Below are positions 1 to 5,337 of a stretch of DNA of 6,334 nt, in pieces (positions within the stretch are counted from its first letter, which is position 1; each line of letters starts with the position of its first letter). The position numbers and the translations under genes are program-made. The stretch spans positions 1 through 6,334 of the forward strand of contig DAOVWV010000104.1 of assembly GCA_030636485.1 (NCBI GenBank), in the 5' to 3' direction. The DNA comes from Methyloprofundus sp. (GTDB lineage: Bacteria; Pseudomonadota; Gammaproteobacteria; Methylococcales; Methylomonadaceae). The notes beneath the pieces were generated by a model. The model ran no database searches, had not been told where the DNA came from, and saw only the letters and a program-made list of their open reading frames with translations.

Positions 1-2430
1 ATTAGGTGGACAAACGGGAAGCTTCATATCCTCACATTCCGCAATAAGCACAACAATCTTATCGGTATTATCCAGATCGGATGATAAAACAGCTGCCATA
101 AAAGCAGCCGGATAATGTTTTTTTAGCCAAGCCGTTTGATAGGCGACTAGTGCATACGCAGCAGAGTGAGATTTATTGAATCCATACCCTGCAAATTTTT
201 CCATTAAGTCAAAAACATAAGTGGCAATCTCTTTATCTATGCCCCCTGCCACTGCGCCTTCAGTAAAAATAGCTCGTTGCTGCGCCATTTCTTCGACCTT
301 TTTCTTACCCATGGCACGGCGTAATAAATCCGCGCCACCGAGCGTATAGCCGCCCATTTCACGGGCAATTTGCATCACCTGCTCCTGATACAGAATAACC
401 CCATTGGTCGGTTCTAAAATGGGTTCTAAAACAGGGTGGGCATATTCCGCTTTTGCCCCGTGCTTAACATTGATATAGTCATCCACCATCCCCGACTCTA
501 ACGGGCCAGGACGAAACAATGCCACCAAAGCGATAATATCATCGAAACAATCCGGTTTGAGCTTTTTAATCAGCTCTTTCATCCCACGGGATTCAAGCTG
601 AAACACTGCGGTAGTTTCAGCATTGGTCAACAGCTCATAGGATGGCTTATCATCCCGAGGTATTTGGGTAATATCCACTAAGGGCAGATTCAGTTCTGCC
701 TGTTTCTTATTGATGGTTTGCAATGCCCAGTCAATAATAGTCAAGGTGCGCAGGCCTAAAAAGTCAAACTTGACCAAGCCCACAGCCTCAACATCATCTT
801 TATCAAACTGGGTCACTAAATTCCCCCCGCCCTGTTCACAATAAAGAGGTGAAAAGTCAGTTAATTTAGTCGGTGCAATCACCACCCCGCCCGCGTGCTT
901 ACCGGCATTTCTGGCAGTCCCTTCCAGAGACAATGCCATATCCATCAGGCTTTTTACGTCTTCATCGTTATCATACAAATCCTTAAACTCCGGCACATCC
1001 TTTAAGGCCTTGGTCAGCGTTATGCCTATTTCAAAGGGTACCAGCTTGGATAAGCGATCGACAAAGCTGTAAGGGTGGCCTAATACCCGCCCTACATCGC
1101 GTATCACCGCCTTCGCCGCCATCGAACCATAGGTGATAATCTGTGAAACTTTCTCACGCCCATAATTGCGTGCGACATAATCAATCACTTCATCACGTCG
1201 ATCCATACAGAAATCGACATCAAAATCAGGCATGGATACCCGCTCTGGATTTAGAAAACGCTCAAATAACAAATCGAATTCAATCGGATCTAAATCAGTA
1301 ATACTGAGTACATACGCTACTAAGGAGCCCGCACCCGAACCACGCCCCGGCCCAACTGGAATGGCATTATCCTTGGCCCACTGAATAAAATCAGCAACAA
1401 TCATAAAATAGCCAGGGAAGCCCATTTGCACGATGATATCCAGCTCCATTTTTAGCCTATCATCATAGGCTTTGCGATTTTCTTCAGGTGTTCCCTCACC
1501 TACGGCTGGATATTTTTCCAACCGCATATCCAGACCTTTTTTAGATTCCTCTATAAAAAACTCATCCAGCGACATCCCTTCAGGTACCGGGAAATCAGGA
1601 AGAAAATTTTCTCCCAGAGTCAGGGTAATATTGCAGCGTTTGGCTATTTCTACCGTATTGGCGAGTGCCTCGGGAATATCGGCAAACAGTGCCTGCATTT
1701 CTTCGCTACTACGCAAATATTGCTGCTCGGTATAATCTTTGGGACGACGACTATCATCAATCACCCGTCCCTGATTGATACACACCCTGACTTCATGTGC
1801 TGCAAAGCTTTCAGACTGTAAAAAGCGCACATTATTAGTTGCTACAACCGGAAGATCCAGCTCAGTTGCAAGCTGGACTGCATGGGCAATATAACTCTCT
1901 TCATTAGCTTTACCTACGCGTTGGAGTTCCAAATAAAAGCTTTGTGGAAATACACTCTCCCAGTACTGTGCCAGTTGTTTAGCCGAACTCTTATCTTCAG
2001 CCAATAAAGCTTTACCAACATCGCCTTCCATCGCAGCAGATAAAGCAATTAAGCCCTGATTATTTTGCTCCAGCCATTCACGACGTATCATGGGAATACC
2101 CAAATGCTGACCTTCCTGATAAGCTTTGGAAATAAGTTCGGTAAGGGCAACGTAGCCAGTATTGTTTTTTGCTAATAGAGTCAGCCGGAATGGCTCTGCC
2201 GCTGCATCAGGATTAAAAATAAGAACGTCGCTACCCACGATGGGTTTAATCCCTTTAGCAAGGGCTGCGCGATAAAATTTTACCAGAGAAAAAAGGTTCG
2301 AGTGGTCGGTGATGGCAACCGCTGGCATATCAAGTTTAGCCAACTCATTGATCAGTGGTTTAATTTTAACCAGACCATCAACAAGTGAATATTCAGAGTG
2401 TAGACGTAAATGAATGAATTCAGGTTGCAT
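1..2430 (-). CDS. dnaE: DNA polymerase III alpha subunit, 3' end beyond window
   Basis: This is the catalytic subunit of the replicative DNA polymerase III holoenzyme, acting at the replication fork. The frame is open for 810 codons from an ATG at 2428-2430 to the window edge, against about 1160 residues for the E. coli protein. The tandem helix-hairpin-helix, OB-fold, clamp-binding and tau-binding parts are therefore mostly outside. An in-frame TAA lies two codons upstream of the ATG, which fixes the start, but I see no good Shine-Dalgarno site. The N-terminal PHP domain begins with HLRLHSEYS at residues 7-15. Arg9 replaces the first His of the metal-binding HxH motif, as in E. coli, so proofreading is expected from a separate epsilon subunit (known for the family). 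The palm carries [11 protein letters not shown] at 400-410 with catalytic Asp404 and Asp406. Asp556 in [12 protein letters not shown] is the third catalytic Asp. It follows rnhB after 111 bp, the usual gammaproteobacterial order. Confidence 0.97.
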   Translation of the reverse strand, partial: MQPEFIHLRLHSEYSLVDGLVKIKPLINELAKLDMPAVAITDHSNLFSLVKFYRAALAKGIKPIVGSDVLIFNPDAAAEPFRLTLLAKNNTGYVALTELISKAYQEGQHLGIPMIRREWLEQNNQGLIALSAAMEGDVGKALLAEDKSSAKQLAQYWESVFPQSFYLELQRVGKANEESYIAHAVQLATELDLPVVATNNVRFLQSESFAAHEVRVCINQGRVIDDSRRPKDYTEQQYLRSSEEMQALFADIPEALANTVEIAKRCNITLTLGENFLPDFPVPEGMSLDEFFIEESKKGLDMRLEKYPAVGEGTPEENRKAYDDRLKMELDIIVQMGFPGYFMIVADFIQWAKDNAIPVGPGRGSGAGSLVAYVLSITDLDPIEFDLLFERFLNPERVSMPDFDVDFCMDRRDEVIDYVARNYGREKVSQIITYGSMAAKAVIRDVGRVLGHPYSFVDRLSKLVPFEIGITLTKALKDVPEFKDLYDNDEDVKSLMDMALSLEGTARNAGKHAGGVVIAPTKLTDFSPLYCEQGGGNLVTQFDKDDVEAVGLVKFDFLGLRTLTIIDWALQTINKKQAELNLPLVDITQIPRDDKPSYELLTNAETTAVFQLESRGMKELIKKLKPDCFDDIIALVALFRPGPLESGMVDDYINVKHGAKAEYAHPVLEPILEPTNGVILYQEQVMQIAREMGGYTLGGADLLRRAMGKKKVEEMAQQRAIFTEGAVAGGIDKEIATYVFDLMEKFAGYGFNKSHSAAYALVAYQTAWLKKHYPAAFMAAVLSSDLDNTDKIVVLIAECEDMKLPVCPPN

Positions 2431-2462
2431 AAATTAGGTTCTGTTTCAAGGGTCCTACAGGT

Positions 2463-2468
2463 ATTATA
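2463..2468 (-). promoter_or_regulatory. Possible -10 box for dnaE
   Basis: On the minus strand this reads TATAAT, a perfect -10 hexamer about 33 bases before the dnaE ATG. No convincing -35 element lies 16 to 18 bp upstream and there is no extended -10 TG. It could allow dnaE transcription independent of rnhB, but a chance match in AT-rich spacer is quite possible. Confidence 0.25.
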
Positions 2469-2488
2469 AAGAAGGGCTTGCCCACGAT

Positions 2489-2517
2489 AGGATGTACTGA
2501 GGCACGAAGTGCATCTT
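2489..2517. repeat. Intergenic hairpin between rnhB and dnaE
   Basis: GATGTACT at 2491-2498 pairs with AGTGCATC at 2508-2515 around a 9-base loop, with one G-U wobble in plus-strand RNA. Two further pairs, one of them a wobble, extend the stem to 2489 and 2517. Inside sits a competing GCAC-GAA-GTGC stem. It fills the rnhB-dnaE gap, 25 bp past the rnhB stop. On the minus-strand transcript the wobbles become A-C mismatches and no T-tract follows, so it does not look like a terminator for this operon. It may be a decayed dispersed repeat. Confidence 0.4.
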
Positions 2518-2541
2518 TCGGAGCCTTATTCGCTTCCGTAT

Positions 2542-3123
2542 CTAAGAATGAGTCAGCATTTGCTTAACCGGTGCAAAAGAACGCCTATGCTGTTCAGTTA
2601 CTCCTAAAATATTAAGCTTTTCTTTATGTAGCTTAGTCGGGTAACCTTTATGTTTATTAAATTCATACCCAGGATATAGTGCATCTAATACAGACATTTC
2701 ATTATCTCTATAGACTTTAGCCAGGATAGAGGCAGCGGAAATCTCAGCGACCAGTAAATCGCCCTGAATAATGGTCTCACCAGGGTAATTCATATCGGGA
2801 TATTGATTGCCATCCACTTTTACCCAGCTAGGCTGAATGCTTAAAGACTGCACGGCTCGTTTCATCGCCAATAATGAAGCCTGTAAAATATTGATGCTAT
2901 CAATTTCACTCGGTTCTGCGCGAGCAACAGACCAGGCGAGTGCTTGCTGCCTGATTGTTATAGCCAGTAACTCACGTTTTTTAGCAGTCAATTTTTTCGA
3001 ATCCGTTAAACCGGCAATGGGCTGAGCGGGATCTAAAATAACGGCGGCGGCAATAACCGGGCCGACTATACAGCCGCGCCCTACTTCATCAACACCAGCG
3101 ATAATATGCTTTGGAGGACTCAA
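2542..3123 (-). CDS. rnhB: Ribonuclease HII
   Basis: A cytoplasmic endonuclease that cuts RNA in RNA-DNA hybrids and nicks 5' of single ribonucleotides embedded in DNA, starting ribonucleotide excision repair. At 193 residues it is close to the 198 of E. coli and looks complete. The N-terminal signature GVDEVGRG (10-17) supplies Asp12 and Glu13. VDGN gives Asp104, and GD at 121-122 before [11 protein letters not shown] gives Asp122. These match the E. coli catalytic set with a constant offset of four. The C-terminal HKGYPT and HRRSFAPVK blocks are also present. The start is TTG at 3121-3123: an in-frame TGA lies three codons upstream, no ATG precedes the catalytic block, and GGTGAG sits 5 bases ahead. 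A rare ATT codon just before the TTG is a less likely start. It begins 20 bp after lpxA ends, so the two are almost surely cotranscribed. In many relatives lpxB sits between them. Confidence 0.97.
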   Translation of the reverse strand: MSPPKHIIAGVDEVGRGCIVGPVIAAAVILDPAQPIAGLTDSKKLTAKKRELLAITIRQQALAWSVARAEPSEIDSINILQASLLAMKRAVQSLSIQPSWVKVDGNQYPDMNYPGETIIQGDLLVAEISAASILAKVYRDNEMSVLDALYPGYEFNKHKGYPTKLHKEKLNILGVTEQHRRSFAPVKQMLTHS

Positions 3124-3143
3124 AATATCTCACCAGCACTGTA

Positions 3144-3923
3144 CTAGCGCAAAATCCCTCTGGATACATTACGTAAAAAACTGACCATATTAGAAATTTC
3201 ATCACAATCGCCAGCCAAATCTTCCACTTCTTCTATCGCATCTTCCATTCTAAGATTGTTTTTGTATAAAATCTTATAGGCTTTACGTATTAAGCGTACT
3301 GACTCGGAACGACAGCCTGCACGCTCCATCCCTACAGAATTAATGCCATGCGGACGTGTAGGACGACCACCCACCATAACATAAGGTGGAATATCCTGAG
3401 TAATGGCACTGCCCATTGCAGCAAAACTAAAGGTCCCAATTTGAGTGAATTGGTGAACCAGCGTAAACCCACCTAAAATAGCATTATCATCAAGATGCAC
3501 GTGTCCAGCTAAGGAAGCACCATTGGCCATAATAATATTATTACCAATAATACAGTCATGTGCGACATGCGTATAAGCCATGAAAAGATTATCATCACCT
3601 ATTTTAGTCACCGCATGATCTTGCAAGGTTCCCCTGTGCATAGTGACAAATTCTCGAATCACATTTCTATCACCAATCACCAGGCTGGTTTTTTCATCAG
3701 CATATTTCTTATCCTGAGGATCTTCCCCAATAGATGAAAACTGATAAATATGATTATCTTTACCAATGCTCACAGGGCCTTTCATCACCACATGCGGGCC
3801 AATAACAGTACCAGAACCTATTGTTACTTCAGGTCCAATAATAGAAAACGGTCCAATTTCGACATCATCTGCAATCTCTGCATTAATATCGATAATGGCT
3901 TTGGGGTCAATCAAGCTTGTCAC
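3144..3923 (-). CDS. lpxA: UDP-N-acetylglucosamine O-acyltransferase
   Basis: First enzyme of lipid A synthesis: a cytoplasmic homotrimer that moves an (R)-3-hydroxyacyl chain from ACP to the 3-OH of UDP-GlcNAc. The N-terminal two thirds are hexapeptide repeats forming a left-handed beta-helix, followed by a helical C-terminal region from about residue 195. In the 259-residue reading, THVAHDC carries the catalytic His122 (E. coli His125), and Lys72/Lys73 in PQDKKYADE match the E. coli Lys76 region. Met170 falls at the acyl-chain ruler position, Gly173 in E. coli. The coordinates use GTG at 3921-3923, directly after an in-frame TAG. TTG at 3912-3914 is likelier: it gives MIDPKA, aligning with E. 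coli MIDKSA, and has AGGTGA 5 bases upstream, yielding 256 residues. The start lies inside the fabZ end (overlap 8 or 17 bp), implying translational coupling. rnhB, not lpxB, follows. Confidence 0.97.
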   Translation of the reverse strand: MTSLIDPKAIIDINAEIADDVEIGPFSIIGPEVTIGSGTVIGPHVVMKGPVSIGKDNHIYQFSSIGEDPQDKKYADEKTSLVIGDRNVIREFVTMHRGTLQDHAVTKIGDDNLFMAYTHVAHDCIIGNNIIMANGASLAGHVHLDDNAILGGFTLVHQFTQIGTFSFAAMGSAITQDIPPYVMVGGRPTRPHGINSVGMERAGCRSESVRLIRKAYKILYKNNLRMEDAIEEVEDLAGDCDEISNMVSFLRNVSRGILR

Positions 3924-4362
3924 CTACCGCCGCACAACGGATATTTGCACTGGCAACAAATTCACCATCCACTGTTGCAGTACAATTAAATGACCAGATA
4001 TTTCTTCTACTTCTTTCAAAAACAGCTTCTAACATCATCTGATCTCCTGGTACGACAGGGCGTTTGAATTTAGCCTTATCAATTCCCGTCAGAAAATAAG
4101 TCATACCATGACCTAATTCATCCGGTGATGTTTCAGACGCAAGTAAACCCGTTGCCTGGGCTAAAGCCTCTAAAATTAAAACCCCGGGAAAAATAGCCAT
4201 ATGTGGAAAATGTCCCTGGAAAATAGGTTCATTATAAGTCACGTTTTTAACCCCGACTAACCTGACTCCCGGCTCACACTCAATGACTTTATCAATTAAT
4301 AACATTGGGTACCGATGAGGTAAAAATTCTTGAATCTGTTTAATATCAAGTACTGTTTCCAA
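3907..4362 (-). CDS. fabZ: 3-hydroxyacyl-ACP dehydratase FabZ
   Basis: A cytoplasmic hot-dog fold enzyme of type II fatty acid synthesis that dehydrates (R)-3-hydroxyacyl-ACP to trans-2-enoyl-ACP. It competes with LpxA and LpxD for that substrate, which fits its place beside lpxA. The 151 residues equal the E. coli length. The LPHRYPMLLIDKV block spans 14-26. The active site is GHFPHMAIFPGVLILEALAQ (50-69), with catalytic His51 and Glu65. The family usually has Pro where Ala56 stands here (GHFPxxPxxPG). The start is TTG at 4360-4362. An in-frame TAA lies five codons upstream, AAGG sits 8 bases ahead, and the first ATG (codon 20) is inside the conserved block. The TGA stop overlaps the start of lpxA. 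The preceding 191 bp separate it from skp, where lpxD is usually found. Confidence 0.97.
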   Translation of the reverse strand: METVLDIKQIQEFLPHRYPMLLIDKVIECEPGVRLVGVKNVTYNEPIFQGHFPHMAIFPGVLILEALAQATGLLASETSPDELGHGMTYFLTGIDKAKFKRPVVPGDQMMLEAVFERSRRNIWSFNCTATVDGEFVASANIRCAAVGDKLD

Positions 4363-4400
4363 TTTAACAACCTTTTAGCTTAAAAATTTATACTCACAAC

Positions 4401-4429
4401 TTTATATTAATACGCTGACATATTCTCAT
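4401..4429 (-). promoter_or_regulatory. Candidate promoter for fabZ-lpxA-rnhB
   Basis: On the minus strand ATGAGA (4424-4429, four of six matches to TTGACA) is followed after 17 bp by TATAAA (4401-4406, five of six matches to TATAAT). Transcription would start near 4395 and leave a leader of about 33 bases before the fabZ TTG. The spacer is AT-rich, so chance matches are common. Position and spacing are the main support. Confidence 0.4.
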
Positions 4430-4528
4430 TACAAATCACAGGAACTAACATCACTTACAGGTATTATTGTAATTGATTCCCTAAAGACATACAGATAGTC
4501 AGGTTTCACATAAAGTATCTATTTAATG

Positions 4529-4543
4529 AACCCGTTGCGGGCT
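4529..4543 (-). terminator. Weak hairpin after skp
   Basis: On the minus strand AGCCCG and CGGGTT pair around a CAA loop, a six-pair stem including one G-U, beginning 10 bases after the end of the complete skp reading frame (TAA at 4554-4556). What follows is TTCATTAAAT, not a proper T-tract, so termination would be inefficient if it occurs. The rest of the 191-bp spacer (4363-4553) holds the candidate fabZ promoter and no trace of lpxD that I can recognise. Confidence 0.25.
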
Positions 4544-4553
4544 ATTCTACCTC

Positions 4554-4634
4554 TTAAGGAATACTGGCAAGTTTTGCCTGTACTTGTTCAGTCACATCCA
4601 CGGCTTTACTCGCATGAATGACCCCCTCAGTTCA
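4554..4634 (-). pseudogene. Severed C-terminal tail of Skp beyond a nonsense codon
   Basis: The TGA at 4632-4634 ends the skp frame after NYDLL. The next 25 codons in exactly the same frame read TEGVIHASKAVDVTEQVQAK followed by LASIP, then TAA at 4554-4556. This is the usual Skp/OmpH ending (pattern YDLxLxxGVxYAS...VDVTxxVxxKL), so the stop interrupts an otherwise intact gene. A single change from TTA (Leu) or TGG (Trp) would create it. The tail has no start or Shine-Dalgarno of its own. Confidence 0.8.
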
Positions 4635-5051
4635 CAACAAATCATAATTGCCTTCTCTCGCCAGGGTCTTGACTGCCTCAATGATTCTATTCTGCATTTT
4701 CCCTAATTCTTCATTACGACGTAAATTGAAATCATCCTGAAATTCTTGCGCAGCACGTTGTGCATCTCTACGTTTAGAAATAATATCACGCTCTAATTTA
4801 CGTTTTGCAGTTTCGTTCATGGTAAGACCATCTCTGACTAACCTTTCTTCCAGTCTCTTAATTGCCTTTTTCTGAGCCAGAAGTTGCTTATCCTTAGGTG
4901 AAAATTCCCGCTCCAATCGCCTTTTTGCCTCAGCAGCCTGAGGTGCATTTGCCATTAATAAAGGGATATTGACCACACCTATCTTAATTTCTGCCTGTAC
5001 TACCTGACTCATCAAAACCAAGCCTATTAAAAAGACTAATTTTTTAACCAT
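4632..5051 (-). CDS. skp: Periplasmic chaperone Skp/OmpH, shortened by in-frame TGA
   Basis: Skp binds unfolded outer-membrane proteins as they leave the Sec translocon and carries them through the periplasm to the BAM complex. The start is ATG at 5049-5051, with GGAG 7 bases upstream. Residues 1-20 form a signal peptide (KK, a hydrophobic core and VQA, with cleavage expected before EIKIGVVN, the first beta strand). Residues about 38-133 are rich in Lys, Arg, Glu and Gln and look like the long helical tentacles. Translation stops after 139 residues at TGA, whereas E. coli Skp has 161. Reading through would give 165, and the continuation matches the family. In E. coli the lost region is half of the trimerising body domain, so the product is probably impaired unless the stop is read through or is a base-call error. 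It lies 286 bp after tilS and 191 bp before fabZ; bamA and lpxD are absent from its flanks. Confidence 0.88.
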   Translation of the reverse strand: MVKKLVFLIGLVLMSQVVQAEIKIGVVNIPLLMANAPQAAEAKRRLEREFSPKDKQLLAQKKAIKRLEERLVRDGLTMNETAKRKLERDIISKRRDAQRAAQEFQDDFNLRRNEELGKMQNRIIEAVKTLAREGNYDLL

Positions 5052-5094
5052 TACATTTCTCCATATCCCAAAACAATAAAACAAATATACAGAT

Positions 5095-5123
5095 ATTATA
5101 CTGTATCTATGAAAAAATGAGAG
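5095..5123 (-). promoter_or_regulatory. skp: Candidate promoter for skp
   Basis: On the minus strand there is a perfect TATAAT at 5095-5100, about 43 bases ahead of the skp ATG. Seventeen bp further upstream is CTCTCA (5118-5123), which matches TTGACA at only three positions. The predicted start near 5088 leaves a leader of about 37 bases containing the GGAG ribosome site. The lone intergenic gap of this size before skp makes a promoter plausible. The weak -35 limits confidence. Confidence 0.45.
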
Positions 5124-5203
5124 TATTTCACTCTTAAAATGGTAACTTCTCATTATTAACGGGTAAATGCAGATAAAGCTTGTGCTCAGCTTGACTGGGT
5201 AAG

Positions 5204-5280
5204 GTCGTCATTCCCGAAGCCTGTTATCAGGAATCTACGTTGAACATAGATTCCTGATAACAACATGCAGGAATGACGAC
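5204..5280. repeat. Head-to-head REP/MITE-like inverted repeat
   Basis: Outer arms GTCGTCATTCC (5204-5214) and GGAATGACGAC (5270-5280) are perfect inverted repeats of 11 bp. Three more pairs, one a wobble, extend to 5201 and 5283. Inner arms TGTTATCAGGAATCTA (5222-5237) and its exact complement (5247-5262) give 16 bp around a 9-base loop. A 7-base mismatched segment separates inner and outer arms on each side. It can be read as two facing copies of a unit of about 38 bases, each holding ATTCC and GGAAT about 16 bases apart. Such GTCATTCC palindromes are known as dispersed extragenic repeats in several proteobacteria. No ORF is inside. It sits between tilS and skp. On the plus strand TTTT follows the stem, but on the gene-coding strand no T-run follows, so its role as a terminator for tilS is doubtful. 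Confidence 0.85.
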
Positions 5281-5313
5281 TTTTGCAGAGTTCAGATGCC
5301 GCCTTAGGGCAAT

Positions 5314-5329
5314 GGGAATTCTAATCCCC
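5314..5329 (-). terminator. Short hairpin just after tilS
   Basis: On the minus strand GGGGATT and AATTCCC pair (seven pairs, one G-U) around an AG loop, starting 8 bases after the tilS stop. No T-tract follows, so it is at best a weak terminator or an RNA-end stabiliser. It could also be part of the repeat-rich spacer. Confidence 0.25.
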
Positions 5330-5337
5330 GAGTCTGG

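Noticed and set aside
1472..1735. Open plus-strand frame of 87 codons
   Set aside because: It lies antisense inside dnaE, whose frame is unbroken and strongly conserved there. The peptide has no recognisable family features.
2471..2480. GGGC-GCCC stem upstream of dnaE as a terminator
   Set aside because: On the minus strand GGGCAAGCCC is followed by TTCTTT, but the stem is only four pairs with a two-base loop, too weak to support a call.
3051..3095. RNase HII signature DEVGRG instead of DEAGRG
   Set aside because: E. coli RnhB also has DEVGRG and all four acidic catalytic residues are present, so this is ordinary family variation.
2837..3993. Three plus-strand open frames opposite rnhB, lpxA and the end of fabZ
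   Set aside because: They are antisense shadows of well-supported enzymes, two overlap each other, and none shows a ribosome site or family motif.
4632..4634. TGA in skp read as selenocysteine or tryptophan
   Set aside because: Skp is not a selenoprotein family, the following sequence gives no clear SECIS-like stem, and TGA is a normal stop for fabZ in the same window.
5052..5153. Extension of skp to an upstream ATG at 5151-5153
   Set aside because: It would add 34 residues before a textbook signal peptide and would include the likely promoter. The ATG at 5049-5051 has GGAG at proper spacing.
5201..5284. The long inverted repeat as an intrinsic terminator of tilS
   Set aside because: On the transcribed sense the stem is followed by CTTACCC, not a T-run. 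The four T residues are on the opposite side, useful only for plus-strand transcription, where no gene is present.
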